DNA of 64,000 nucleotides from a virus, in the IMG/VR virus record IMGVR_UViG_3300047494_000104, positions 1-64,000 of that record, one strand, 5' to 3'. Positions 23,787 to 31,860 of the stretch are shown here, one piece after another. The notes under the pieces are model-generated. The model worked only from the letters and a program-made list of their open reading frames with translations, had not been told where the DNA came from and did no database searches. Numbering within the stretch: the first letter of the stretch is position 1; every line of letters starts with the position of its first letter. The position numbers and the translations under genes were made by a program.

Positions 23787-24094
23787 CACTTCCCCTTGAT
23801 GCGCGCGAGCAGGTAGATTTTGTAGTACGCCTTCATCGCGCATACGATCGAGCAGAAGCCGCCACCGCTATTCGTCCCAGGTGCAGCAACGTGCGCGCGG
23901 TTCGGACCATTCTTGCCGCGCGCCTCCCATTCGAGGAACGATTTGTCGTCGGGGAAGCGGATGAAGTAGTAGTCGATCTTCCCTTCCTTCTTGCACCAGA
24001 CGCACGTCTTGGCGTGGCACATGGCGTTCGTCTCGATCGCGCAGGTGTAGGGCAATTCGCCCGGCAATTCAAAGTCTTCGATCTCTTCGCTCAT
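23783..24094 (-). CDS. Cys-rich mini-protein, tandem family member 1
   Basis: A 103-aa protein starting MSEEIEDFELPGELPYTCAI, with CVWC near residue 30 and FCSIVCAMKAYYKIYLLARI ending KGKW. First of five adjacent genes with this layout. Repeat element D lies 20-31 bp upstream. Confidence 0.65.
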   Translation of the reverse strand: MSEEIEDFELPGELPYTCAIETNAMCHAKTCVWCKKEGKIDYYFIRFPDDKSFLEWEARGKNGPNRAHVAAPGTNSGGGFCSIVCAMKAYYKIYLLARIKGKW

Positions 24095-24113
24095 TACTGT
24101 TAAAGTAACGAGA

Positions 24114-24125
24114 GGCAAACTTATT
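24114..24125 (-). repeat. Repeat element D (GGCAAACTTATT)
   Basis: Fourth copy of the core, containing the stop codon of ORF 24121-24261 and lying upstream of the Cys-rich cluster start at 24094. Confidence 0.4.
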
Positions 24126-24261
24126 TGACCGCCTGGACTTGGCTGAGAGTGCGCTTGGTCATTATCGCGATCGTCTCGTCCGATCGGCCGCGTTTGCGAT
24201 GATGCTTCACGTCCGCCTCGAATGTCCTGTCGGCGAAGCCGTAGCCGAAGCGTTTCTTCAT
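24121..24261 (-). CDS. Possible 46-aa basic protein
   Basis: Starts MKKRFGYGFADRTFEADVKH and ends with an HTH-like half (SDETIAIMTKRTLSQVQA). Its start codon lies inside the CATTACGTAATG palindrome 24259-24270, and no Shine-Dalgarno is seen. Fills the gap between the LmbU-like gene and the Cys-rich cluster. Confidence 0.5.
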   Translation of the reverse strand: MKKRFGYGFADRTFEADVKHHRKRGRSDETIAIMTKRTLSQVQAVK

Positions 24262-24270
24262 TACGTAATG
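24259..24270. promoter_or_regulatory. CATTACGTAATG palindrome at a start codon
   Basis: Exact copy; the ATG of ORF 24121-24261 is part of the palindrome, so a bound protein would block the translation/transcription start region. Confidence 0.55.
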
Positions 24271-24273
24271 ATT

Positions 24274-25002
24274 TTAGAGGCCGCGCGACCGGAAGAACTT
24301 TAAGATCGGCTCGTGCCATGCCGCGTGCGCTTGGATCTCGGCCTCTGTCCATTTTTCCGATTCGACCATGAACTTGCGCACGAACTCGGCATGCTCTTGA
24401 GCGAAAAGGTTTGGCCTGGTGGTGAGTGGCGACGGCGCCTCCGTGCGCAGGCTCTTTCTCAATTCCACGCGGACCTCGCGGGTCGAAAGATTCTCGGTCA
24501 GTACCCGATGGGCCCAGAAAGGAAACTGCGCGTCCGGGACCGCCTGCAGGATCTCTCGCGCCGCGTAGACCGAAAGGTCGGGATGACGCCATCCAATCTC
24601 GACGCGCAGGCAAACGCTCTTCACGTCATGGATCACGTTGACCGAGTACCCGGTGATCTGCGCGAGCTCGGCCGCGACGCCGTTGCCGAGGCGCTTCAGG
24701 TTTCGTTTGTCGCGCGCTCGATCGTCCGGACCGACGGCGAACATGCGATCACCATAAAGGATCCAGTCACCCAGCCACCACAGCACTGCTTTCGCCATCC
24801 CCTTCAGATTTACGCCGAGCTGCTTCCATTCTTCCTTGGTCAGCTCCCGGGTGAACTCGAGCCCGGTCTTGAGAAAGCGAACGCCTTCAGGAAACGCCGG
24901 CGGGACATAAGCCTCCACCAACGGCTGGTAGGGCGTAGCTAGAGAGGCTGGGACCGCGAGCCGCGTCTCCGACGGGGGCGGTGTGGGTGTTGCTTTGGGC
25001 AT
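24274..25002 (-). CDS. LmbU-like transcriptional regulator
   Basis: A 242-aa protein. Residues ~50-75 contain LTKEEWKQLGVNLKGMAKAV followed by LWWLGDWILYGDRMF. Later HPDLSVYAAREILQAVPDAQ precedes LSTREVRVELRKSL. This is the pattern of LmbU-family regulators and related plasmid proteins (LxxxEWxxxGxxLxxxxxAxxWWxGDWxxYG). Likely DNA-binding. Its first 116 bp overlap the gene upstream in another frame. Confidence 0.6.
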   Translation of the reverse strand: MPKATPTPPPSETRLAVPASLATPYQPLVEAYVPPAFPEGVRFLKTGLEFTRELTKEEWKQLGVNLKGMAKAVLWWLGDWILYGDRMFAVGPDDRARDKRNLKRLGNGVAAELAQITGYSVNVIHDVKSVCLRVEIGWRHPDLSVYAAREILQAVPDAQFPFWAHRVLTENLSTREVRVELRKSLRTEAPSPLTTRPNLFAQEHAEFVRKFMVESEKWTEAEIQAHAAWHEPILKFFRSRGL

Positions 25003-25627
25003 AGGTATCGCTGGCCTCGGGTTTCTTGTTGTAGCGGGACCGAGGCAAATTCAGTCCTGCTTTCACCGCGTCACAAAGTTTGTGGATCCCCTGCTTGGTG
25101 ATCCCGTACCGCTTGGCGATTGTATCGAGGGAGACTCCATCCGATAGCGGGTGACCGGTGGTCTGGACGATGCAGTCCACGACGCTTTTCGGCTCCTGAT
25201 ATTTGGCGACAAAAAGCAGCGCGGTGACCAGGCCGTGCGATGCGGCGAACAACGGGCCGGAGCGCATTCGGCTGAGATTGTCGATATGGACGTCGCTCAA
25301 GCCGAACCGCGTCTGGAATTCTTTCACCCGCGTTCCGACGCTTTGCTTGGTCACCCCGTTCCAGCCTGCGATCTGGTTGAGGCTGAAACATGCATAAACC
25401 GGGTGCTTCAGGCCATAAATTGCCGCATCGATGCATAAATGCGGCCGGGCGTCCTCTTTGACGATGAGCAATCCGCGGATCAGAAACTCGAGCGCCAGGG
25501 CATCCGGGCAAGATATGGTCGTCTTTGTTTCGAGCCGTCTGTCCACTTCGTCATAATCGAAACTGTAGGAGGCGTTCTCCGTGTTCCGGCTAGGATCCCT
25601 TCCAGCAGAGTCGTGCGGGTCGGACAT
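24887..25627 (-). CDS. Double helix-turn-helix regulator
   Basis: A 246-aa protein (starts MSDPHDSAGRDPSRN) with two HTH-like segments: FSLNQIAGWNGVTKQSVGTR (about 105-125) and VSLDTIAKRYGITKQGIHKL (about 185-205). Probably a sequence-specific regulator; it is the first gene of the leftward arm, next to the divergent region. Its C-terminal 116 bp overlap the LmbU-like gene. An in-frame ATG at 25699 would lie in terminator 25689-25724, so 25627 is preferred. Confidence 0.65.
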   Translation of the reverse strand: MSDPHDSAGRDPSRNTENASYSFDYDEVDRRLETKTTISCPDALALEFLIRGLLIVKEDARPHLCIDAAIYGLKHPVYACFSLNQIAGWNGVTKQSVGTRVKEFQTRFGLSDVHIDNLSRMRSGPLFAASHGLVTALLFVAKYQEPKSVVDCIVQTTGHPLSDGVSLDTIAKRYGITKQGIHKLCDAVKAGLNLPRSRYNKKPEASDTYAQSNTHTAPVGDAARGPSLSSYALPAVGGGLCPAGVS

Positions 25628-25688
25628 TGACGGGAAGGTATCGGGAAAGAATTCTTTCGGCAAGATATTCCTCTCGAATGAAAGAAAA

Positions 25689-25724
25689 AGGCCGGCCAAA
25701 ACTCAGAAAAGTTTTGACCGGCCT
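25689..25724 (-). terminator. Intrinsic terminator, leftward
   Basis: Stem AGGCCGG + CAAAACT against AGTTTTG + CCGGCCT with one internal C/A mismatch; on the minus strand it is followed by TTTTTCTTTC. No leftward gene lies upstream, so it may end a leftward non-coding transcript or attenuate the regulator gene. Confidence 0.7.
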
Positions 25725-25808
25725 AGGGGAAACTGCCAATGTTCCGTTACCAGGCGGCACACTCGACATGAAAAATCTACCAATTTACGGCTCTTCGTCA
25801 ATGGTAAT

Positions 25809-25836
25809 CGCGTCGACATTTCTCCTGGTCGACGCG
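25809..25836. other. Stem-loop, 9-bp perfect stem
   Basis: CGCGTCGAC / GTCGACGCG with a 10-nt loop. No U-tract. Could be an operator or part of a structured RNA. Confidence 0.5.
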
Positions 25837-25873
25837 GGTGGACGCTTAGTGTGTTGCACGCCGTCTTTTAGTA

Positions 25874-25912
25874 GGAACGCCAGGGGCTAACCCGACCTGG
25901 ATACGGCGTTCC
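25874..25912. other. Stem-loop, 8-bp stem with inner hairpin
   Basis: GGAACGCC (25874-25881) pairs with GGCGTTCC (25905-25912); AGG and CCT inside can extend the fold. Part of the same gene-free region. Confidence 0.4.
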
Positions 25913-26108
25913 ACCCTTGGAGCGCTGAGCTTTTGTGTGGGATTCATCGCGCCGCAAGTCGGGCATAGGGCTTATGAGCAGTTCCCCGAGATGAATCAAC
26001 TTCAAACCCCGGCCGGCTCCGTTACTCGAAGTTTCACCACCTCCGGATGGGGGTGGTATGCCCAGCGCTCTCCACCCTCGAAATTAACCAACAAACGAAA
26101 GGAAACCA

Positions 26109-26510
26109 ATGATCACGATAGAATTCGACGGCGGAACGAGTTGCAACATCCCGAGCAGGGGATATGGCGACGGATACGGATCCTTCAAGATCGGAGACCG
26201 CGAAGTGGAAAGGATCGAGCATCGGCGACCGATGTCCTGCAATGTTGCTGAGATAATGACCGCCGTTGTCGCGCTCGATCGGTGCCGCCATTTTTTCGGC
26301 AGTTCCGAGATCCTTTTGCGTGGCGACTCCAAAATCGCCCTCAACTGGGCAAATATTGGCAATGGCCGAAAGCCAATTTTGCCCAACAAAAAAAAGGCCG
26401 AATCGTTCCGAAACGCTGTAAGCGAGCTTATCGTCGCCATTCGGCATCACAAAAATGTGAAAACGGAATGGCGTAACCGGAATCATTCGGTTACTCTCTT
26501 TGGACATTAA
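26109..26510 (+). CDS. RNase H-like protein (RNase HI fold)
   Basis: A 133-aa protein with FDGGTSCN near the N-terminus (first catalytic Asp), CNVAEIMTAVVALDRC (Glu at about 48), LRGDSKIALNW (second Asp) and a C-terminal TEWRNRNHS. This order matches RNase HI, which cleaves RNA in RNA:DNA hybrids, such as Okazaki primers. GAAAGGAAACC precedes the ATG. First gene of the rightward arm; ends one base before the tRNA. Confidence 0.75.
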   Translation: MITIEFDGGTSCNIPSRGYGDGYGSFKIGDREVERIEHRRPMSCNVAEIMTAVVALDRCRHFFGSSEILLRGDSKIALNWANIGNGRKPILPNKKKAESFRNAVSELIVAIRHHKNVKTEWRNRNHSVTLFGH

Positions 26511-26511
26511 C

Positions 26512-26583
26512 GGCGCGAAGGACAAACGGTAAGTCACCGGGCCCATAACCCGGAAATAGTAGGTTCAACTCCTGCTCCCGCTA
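26512..26583 (+). tRNA. tRNA with CAT anticodon (Met, initiator-like)
   Basis: A 72-nt cloverleaf. Acceptor arms are 26512-26518 and 26576-26582 (one C/C mismatch and G-T at 1:72). The D arm is GAC/GTC with GG in the loop. The anticodon stem CCGGG/CCCGG encloses loop CCCATAA (anticodon 26544-26546). The T arm is GTAGG/CCTGC with loop TTCAACT, and the discriminator is A. CCA is not encoded. Three G:C pairs in the anticodon stem, an A11:T24 pair and a weak 1:72 pair are features of initiator tRNA. Position 33 is C rather than the usual T. Confidence 0.75.
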
Positions 26584-26592
26584 TTCTGAAGG

Positions 26593-26598
26593 TTGACA
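26593..26598 (+). promoter_or_regulatory. TTGACA 15 nt before start 26614
   Basis: TTGACA followed by 15 nt and ATG. The 27-bp leader closely resembles that of the internal start at 34550 (TTGACACGTC ... AAGAATATG). Confidence 0.35.
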
Positions 26599-26613
26599 CG
26601 TCGCGGGAAGAAT

Positions 26614-27018
26614 ATGGCAAACCGCACCATCGTTGCTGCAAACGTTCTTCCCTCCGCGTCCGCAACCATCAATCGGCTCACGGCCGGGGTCGCCATTACG
26701 GCGGGACAAGTCCTTTATCGCGACGTCAATAACCTGGCGCAGCTCGCTTCGGCCAATGCATCGACACCGGTGACGCCAATCGGCATCGCCGTCAACAACG
26801 CGGCGGCCGGCCAGCCCGTCAACTATGTGGCGGCGGATCCTGCTTTCGTTCCTGGCTACGCCACTTCGGTCGGCGATGCCTCTTATCTCGCCGAAACAGC
26901 GGGCGCGCTTTGCCCGGTCGGCGATCTCGTCACCGGCGATCAGCCTGTGTTCATGTTGCTCGGCACCGGCTCGGCGTCCGCGAATCTCCAGATCATCCCT
27001 GCCGGGGTGAAGAAGTAA
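26614..27018 (+). CDS. Capsid decoration-like protein
   Basis: A 134-aa protein (starts MANRTIVAANVLPSASATIN), Ala/Gly/Val-rich, with ITAGQVLYRD, TPIGIAVNNAAAGQPVNYV and VTGDQPVFMLLG. These small beta-rich proteins near head genes are typical of head decoration or fibre proteins. Position directly before the gpW-like and portal genes is unusual for lambda gpD but compatible. GGGAAG precedes ATG 26614, so the upstream GTG/ATG frame start at 26593 is not needed. Confidence 0.55.
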   Translation: MANRTIVAANVLPSASATINRLTAGVAITAGQVLYRDVNNLAQLASANASTPVTPIGIAVNNAAAGQPVNYVAADPAFVPGYATSVGDASYLAETAGALCPVGDLVTGDQPVFMLLGTGSASANLQIIPAGVKK

Positions 27019-27043
27019 CCCGGCATGATGGTCGTCCTCGACC

Positions 27044-27352
27044 ATGAGCGCCGATGCTGTTAACGACTGGCTGATAATTTATCGTGGGTACACGCCCGAT
27101 CAAATTGCGGCCGAAAGGGCTACACTACAACGGTGGCTCTCTACGCCCTACGACGCCCAGACGCAAGGCTCGAAATCGTACCAAAAGAACCTCGAAGGCA
27201 TAAGGTCCAGGCTCGCGGCGCTCCAGCGCGCGGTCAATGAGAAGAGTGGCGTTCCTTCCGTCGGCATCATGGACGCAAGCGCCGGCATCTGGGGCGGACA
27301 ATGTGCTTCCAATATCGGGGCGAACGGCTACCCCAACTCCACGAGCTGGTAA
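27044..27352 (+). CDS. Small head protein in gpW position
   Basis: A 102-aa helical protein (TPDQIAAERATLQRWLS, later YQKNLEGIRSRLAALQRAVN) between the decoration-like gene and the portal, the place of lambda gpW (head completion). Two helices and a flexible Gly/Asn-rich tail. The family match is positional rather than by clear motif. Confidence 0.45.
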   Translation: MSADAVNDWLIIYRGYTPDQIAAERATLQRWLSTPYDAQTQGSKSYQKNLEGIRSRLAALQRAVNEKSGVPSVGIMDASAGIWGGQCASNIGANGYPNSTSW

Positions 27353-29164
27353 ATGAACTCCATCGTACCCTATCAAGTTTCCGAAGGCCAGAGACTCAAT
27401 CTTTTTGAGCGCGGGCTCTCCTACGTCGCGCCGGAATACGCGCGGGATCGGGCCATCGCTCGCACGCAGCTCCAGCACATCACGCAGTTTTCCTACGACG
27501 CGGCTTATCCGGGCACCGCGCGCGGCTGGAGCGGTGGAACATCCAAGAACGCACCGTCCGAATCCATCCGGGCCCAGACCGACCGCGTCCGCATGATGTG
27601 GGACGCCCGGGACATGGAACGGCAGTTCGGCCTGGTCGTCGGCGTTCTTGATCGCACGGCCCAGTACGTTTGCCAGCGGGTGAAGTACCAGCCGCAAACC
27701 GGCCACCGCGGTGTGGACCAGAAGTACAGCGACTATTTCGAGGAATGGTCCCTCGGCGCCGACTTCTGCAATAAATTCACTTTTCAAGAGCTGGTGGAGC
27801 TCGGGTTCCGGGCCATGCTGCGCGACGGCGACTGCGGGTTCATCAAGCGGTACGACAACATGCGGCTCAAGCTTCAGCCGATCGAGGGAGACCGCATCGG
27901 TAACCCGCTGCAGATCGGCGATCCCAACGAGCGGTACATTTCCGGCGTGGGCATCGATGACGACGGATCTCCCGAGTTTTATCGCATCTTCCGCCGCACG
28001 CGGACAGCGATGTACGATAAGCCGCAGGACATCCCAGCCTCACGGTTCCTTCATCTTTACAAGCCAATTCGCCTCGACCAGTATCGCGGCTTTACCTGGT
28101 TCGCGGCCGCACTCCCGCTGGTCCGCGACCTGTACGAGATCTTTCGTTGCGAGCGAGGCGCCGCCAAATGGGCGAGCGGGTTTGCCGGGTTCAAGAAGGT
28201 GCCCGATCCGTTTGCTGGATCCGGCACTACAGCTTGGACTGCGCGGACGGCAGGCAATCGCGGAGTGGGCGTCGACGCGCTGATCCCGGATAAGATCGTG
28301 AACCTCGGCCCAGGCGAGGACATTATCTTTCCTAATATGCCCGATCGCCCATCGGGAGCCTTCATGCAGCACGTGAAGGCCATTCACCAGCAGATCGCCA
28401 TCAGCCTCAACCTGCCCTACGGTTTCATCTGCGACATGAGCGAATTCGGCTCCGCGTCGGCCCGCATCGAGACCATGCAGGCCCAGCGTTCGTTCCAGCG
28501 GTTCCAGCAGATCCTCATCGACCGCATGCTGCGTGAGTGCAAAAACGACGTCATCTCCGGCGGCATCGCCCGGGGCGAGATCCCGGCGCACCCTAATTGG
28601 CGCAAGGGCCGGTGGAACTTTGGAGCGCACATCACGGCCGATTACGGTCAGTGGACCCAGGCGGATCTCCAGCTACTCGCGGTCGGCGCCACCACGCAGC
28701 ACGCGATGGCCGATGCGCAGGGATTCGACTTCGAAGCAAACGTGGAAACGTCTGGGTCCGAGGCCCAAGCCTGGTACGATCAATCGGTAAAGCGCCAGCT
28801 CCCGCTCGAGCTGATCAACGCGAAGTATCAGGGCGCCACCCCGCTCCTCGCCCAGATGAACGGTCCCACCGAGCAGGAAGAAGCCGAACAGCAGGCCGCG
28901 CAGCCCCCGCCCACGATTTTCCAGGAAGTCGGCGACAAGGGTGGAATGGTCATTCTCGGCGCGATGGAAAAGGTCGGCCAGGGCATCATCACGCACGAGG
29001 CCGCGGTCGCCTTCATCGCCGGATTCCTTGGCAAATCGAAAGAACAGGTCGAGGGTATGATTCCGCCCAAGGGCAAGCCCATGCCCACCGCGGCGCCGGC
29101 GGCGGGCGGTAAAAAGAAGAGCAAGCCGGCCGGCGGGTTCCGGACGGACGCGAAACGGAAATAA
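27353..29164 (+). CDS. Portal protein, lambda gpB family
   Basis: A 603-aa portal protein: ring through which DNA enters and leaves the capsid. Recognised by SESIRAQTDRVRMMWDARDM, LDRTAQYVCQRVKYQPQTG, DGDCGFIKRYDNMRLKLQPI and the later LNLPYGFICDMSEFGSASAR, matching lambda-type portals. C-terminus is Gln/Glu- then Lys/Pro-rich. Starts at the base after the upstream stop. Followed by three Lys-rich genes instead of the protease. Confidence 0.9.
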   Translation: MNSIVPYQVSEGQRLNLFERGLSYVAPEYARDRAIARTQLQHITQFSYDAAYPGTARGWSGGTSKNAPSESIRAQTDRVRMMWDARDMERQFGLVVGVLDRTAQYVCQRVKYQPQTGHRGVDQKYSDYFEEWSLGADFCNKFTFQELVELGFRAMLRDGDCGFIKRYDNMRLKLQPIEGDRIGNPLQIGDPNERYISGVGIDDDGSPEFYRIFRRTRTAMYDKPQDIPASRFLHLYKPIRLDQYRGFTWFAAALPLVRDLYEIFRCERGAAKWASGFAGFKKVPDPFAGSGTTAWTARTAGNRGVGVDALIPDKIVNLGPGEDIIFPNMPDRPSGAFMQHVKAIHQQIAISLNLPYGFICDMSEFGSASARIETMQAQRSFQRFQQILIDRMLRECKNDVISGGIARGEIPAHPNWRKGRWNFGAHITADYGQWTQADLQLLAVGATTQHAMADAQGFDFEANVETSGSEAQAWYDQSVKRQLPLELINAKYQGATPLLAQMNGPTEQEEAEQQAAQPPPTIFQEVGDKGGMVILGAMEKVGQGIITHEAAVAFIAGFLGKSKEQVEGMIPPKGKPMPTAAPAAGGKKKSKPAGGFRTDAKRK

Positions 29165-29166
29165 CC

Positions 29167-31821
29167 ATGAAAACACCTTTCAAGTTCAAGCCCAAAGTCG
29201 TCCGTCGCCCGGTCAATCCGAAGCATGACGAAGGCATCCATAGCTGGAAGGACGCGGCCAAAGAGGTCGGCGTCATCGCGGGTGGATCTTTTGTCGGCGG
29301 CGCGGCCTACGACGGCATCAAGAAAGCGGCGCCGATCAAGAAGAAGAACACCGAATCACCGCGCGAATTCGCCGGCATGAGCAAGGCGGCGTGGGTTGGA
29401 ACCATTGCGGCGGGCGATGTCATTGGCGAGGGAACGCTCGAGGCGATCAAAAACCGGAAGAAGAAGGTCCGTCACGGAGTCCAGAAGACGACCGCCGTTC
29501 CCGGATCCGGGCCGACGTCGCTCAGCGCGCGCATCCCGCTCATCACGTTTTTCATCAAGAAGCCGGATCCCTACATCATCCGGCGCGCTACCCTCCGCGG
29601 CAAGAAGCCGGTCGGGGTGCCGAAGATCAAGAAATTCGAGGACGAGCGGAAGCAGATCCACCTCCAGCCGAAGAAGAATAAGAGCGAAACGTTGAAGAAC
29701 GTCGCGGTCGGAACCGGTGCCGCAGTAGCCGGGGCGGGCGTCGGTTATGGTGGGTACAAGATCGGCCGGGCCGCCGACACCGCCGACAAACTCCAGCGCC
29801 ACGTCGGGCTCATGGCCACTCAAGCGCACCACAAGGCCAGCGCGCACGTCGATTATATCGGCCACCACGCGGCCGAAGCCGCAAAGGAAGCCACGCGCAC
29901 GGCCCGAGCGACACGGAAAACTGCCACGGCCTACCATCCGCGCGCGGTGGCAAAGATGGTCGGCGGCAAGCTGAAGCGCGCCGGCGCCGCGATCAAGGCC
30001 ATCGGCCGGACTAAGATCTTTTCCGGCAAGGTCAGCACCACCAATTTCAACGCGATGAAGGAAAAGCATCCGAGCGGCGAAGAGGACAAGGATTCCTTCC
30101 TCAAGCGCAACGGCGTCCGGATCGCCGGTACCGCGGCGGGCATTGCCGGCACGGCGCTGTTCTACAAGCATTTTAAGCCGGTGAAGACTGCGGCCGTGAA
30201 GACGGATGCGACAGCGGTGGCCGCGGCAGTCCACACGAAGCCGGGCGAAAAAAAGATTCGCCGTAAGCCGTCCGATCCCGGCATTTCCAACATCCGGAAG
30301 GTGCGTAAGCCGAAACCCAAAAAGATGAGCGCCATCCGCCGGCCGACCTATTTCTCTCAGCCGCGCGACACCGACAACAAGTTTGGGCCGCAAGCCGAGC
30401 TCGTGCCCAGCTTCAAAAAGGCAAAAAAGATCGTCCAAGTCGGCAAGCGCGGCGGGGATGTCGCCGAAGATCTCCACAACGTCGTGCGCGGAAAGCCGGG
30501 CGACCCAAAGAAAAAGAAGTTTTGGGAAAAAGCCTGGTTCCAGACCGGCGCCCTATCCCTCGCCGGCGCTCTCGCCATCCGCAAGCATCGCCAGTGGGCA
30601 GAAAAGAAAGGCGTCGCACCCTATTTCTCATGGAACGTCACGCCGACGGAATTTTCCAAGCTGACCGACGCGATCACGCACCACAAGCTGGTAATGGCCA
30701 CAAAGCGCCGCATCCTTCGCATCGCCTCTCACCCTTTGCTGCAGCGCAATCCCAAGCTTCGGAAAACGCTTATCACGAATGAGCAGCACAAGTATCGCGC
30801 ATTGGTTCAGGCCCAGCCCCATATGGCGCTCCTCGAGCAGCACGTCACGCCGACGGAACTCGCCTTTCTCATCCATGACGACGCCTTTCCGATCGTGCCG
30901 TTGAAGCAGCCCAAGCTCCCCAAAGGCATGAAGCAGCGCGTACCGAACGCCGAGACCCGGGCCGAGGTGATCAAGCGCATGCAGGACAAGACCGAGCTTT
31001 CCGGCGGCGGCGGTGCTGGCAAAGTAGTCGCCGAAACGATCATCGACGGTACTACGATCGGCGCGGACCTGGGCCCGAAGAAAAAGAAGTCCAAGGCCAA
31101 GAAGGCGGCCGATGACGCGGATCCAGATCTCACGCCGACGAACAACTGGACGGCCGACCCGCAGGCGAACGTGATCAAAACGAGCAACCGCACGCCCCTG
31201 CTCTATTTCGCGATGAAGCTTCCCGTCGGCATTCCTCCCGTTCGCCCGACACCTCGATCGGTGAATCATGTCGCGCCGAAGCAAGATTTTCGCGGCCAGT
31301 CGACCAAGAACCACGGCCTGGACAAGTTCAACCGTGAAGCGATCGGCACCCGGCTCCACGCGCGCATGCCGCTGCTCGAATTCTACGGCACCAGCGATGG
31401 CGTGACCAAGAGCTGGGACACCCGCGGCCGCTCCAAGGACAAGGCCGCAAATGGCGCGCACTGGTGGACTCACTCGCCGACGAAGAACAGCGTCCGCGTC
31501 GTCCGAAGCACTTCCGAGTCCGGCCCGCGCACGCGCCGGGGCAAGAAATTCCACGAGAAGACCAGCACGCACAAGGCAGCAATCGCGGTCGCATCCGGCG
31601 CTGCCTTGGGCTTGGGCGGTATCGCGGCCTACAAGCACGGGAAACTGAAGGCACTCGAGAAGCAGGTCCACATCCCGGGTCATACGGTCAATGTGGTGAA
31701 CAGGAAGGGACAGCCTCCGGTCTATGTCTCACAAAAGCACTCGAAACCCGCAGTTTCCCCCACCGTCGTGAAGGCAAAAACGAGAACCACCAAACCCGGT
31801 CGAAAGTCGCCAAAGGGTTGA
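29167..31821 (+). CDS. Large Lys-rich protein with glycine-zipper segments
   Basis: An 884-aa very basic protein. Short glycine-zipper hydrophobic stretches (VGVIAGGSFVGGAAYDGI near 35-52, GAAVAGAGVGYGGYKIG near 195, AGTAAGIAGTALFYKHF near 320, IAVASGAALGLGGIAAYKHG near the end) alternate with long Lys/Arg/Pro tracts. Repeated elements such as VTPTEFSKL and VTPTELAFL occur. Lies between portal and protease. Could be an internal capsid or DNA-ejection protein that packs with DNA and later inserts in a membrane. No family recognised. Confidence 0.6.
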   Translation: MKTPFKFKPKVVRRPVNPKHDEGIHSWKDAAKEVGVIAGGSFVGGAAYDGIKKAAPIKKKNTESPREFAGMSKAAWVGTIAAGDVIGEGTLEAIKNRKKKVRHGVQKTTAVPGSGPTSLSARIPLITFFIKKPDPYIIRRATLRGKKPVGVPKIKKFEDERKQIHLQPKKNKSETLKNVAVGTGAAVAGAGVGYGGYKIGRAADTADKLQRHVGLMATQAHHKASAHVDYIGHHAAEAAKEATRTARATRKTATAYHPRAVAKMVGGKLKRAGAAIKAIGRTKIFSGKVSTTNFNAMKEKHPSGEEDKDSFLKRNGVRIAGTAAGIAGTALFYKHFKPVKTAAVKTDATAVAAAVHTKPGEKKIRRKPSDPGISNIRKVRKPKPKKMSAIRRPTYFSQPRDTDNKFGPQAELVPSFKKAKKIVQVGKRGGDVAEDLHNVVRGKPGDPKKKKFWEKAWFQTGALSLAGALAIRKHRQWAEKKGVAPYFSWNVTPTEFSKLTDAITHHKLVMATKRRILRIASHPLLQRNPKLRKTLITNEQHKYRALVQAQPHMALLEQHVTPTELAFLIHDDAFPIVPLKQPKLPKGMKQRVPNAETRAEVIKRMQDKTELSGGGGAGKVVAETIIDGTTIGADLGPKKKKSKAKKAADDADPDLTPTNNWTADPQANVIKTSNRTPLLYFAMKLPVGIPPVRPTPRSVNHVAPKQDFRGQSTKNHGLDKFNREAIGTRLHARMPLLEFYGTSDGVTKSWDTRGRSKDKAANGAHWWTHSPTKNSVRVVRSTSESGPRTRRGKKFHEKTSTHKAAIAVASGAALGLGGIAAYKHGKLKALEKQVHIPGHTVNVVNRKGQPPVYVSQKHSKPAVSPTVVKAKTRTTKPGRKSPKG

Positions 31822-31848
31822 CATACCGGCAAAAATCAACCGCACCAT

Positions 31849-31860
31849 CATTACGTAATG
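31849..31860. promoter_or_regulatory. CATTACGTAATG palindrome upstream of 31858 gene
   Basis: Exact copy, extended to 16 bp by AT/AT flanks. It overlaps the ATG at 31858 and lies 9 bp before the alternative ATG at 31870. TTGACA is 25 bp further upstream (31818-31823). Confidence 0.55.

Larger units (their letters stand above)
25628..26108. other. Gene-free divergent region with stem-loops
   Basis: Between the leftward regulator and rightward RNase H. No convincing ORF on either strand. Holds three stem-loops (25689-25724, 25809-25836, 25874-25912) and should contain the promoters of both arms. Candidate regulatory region, origin or structured RNA; none can be shown. Confidence 0.6.
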
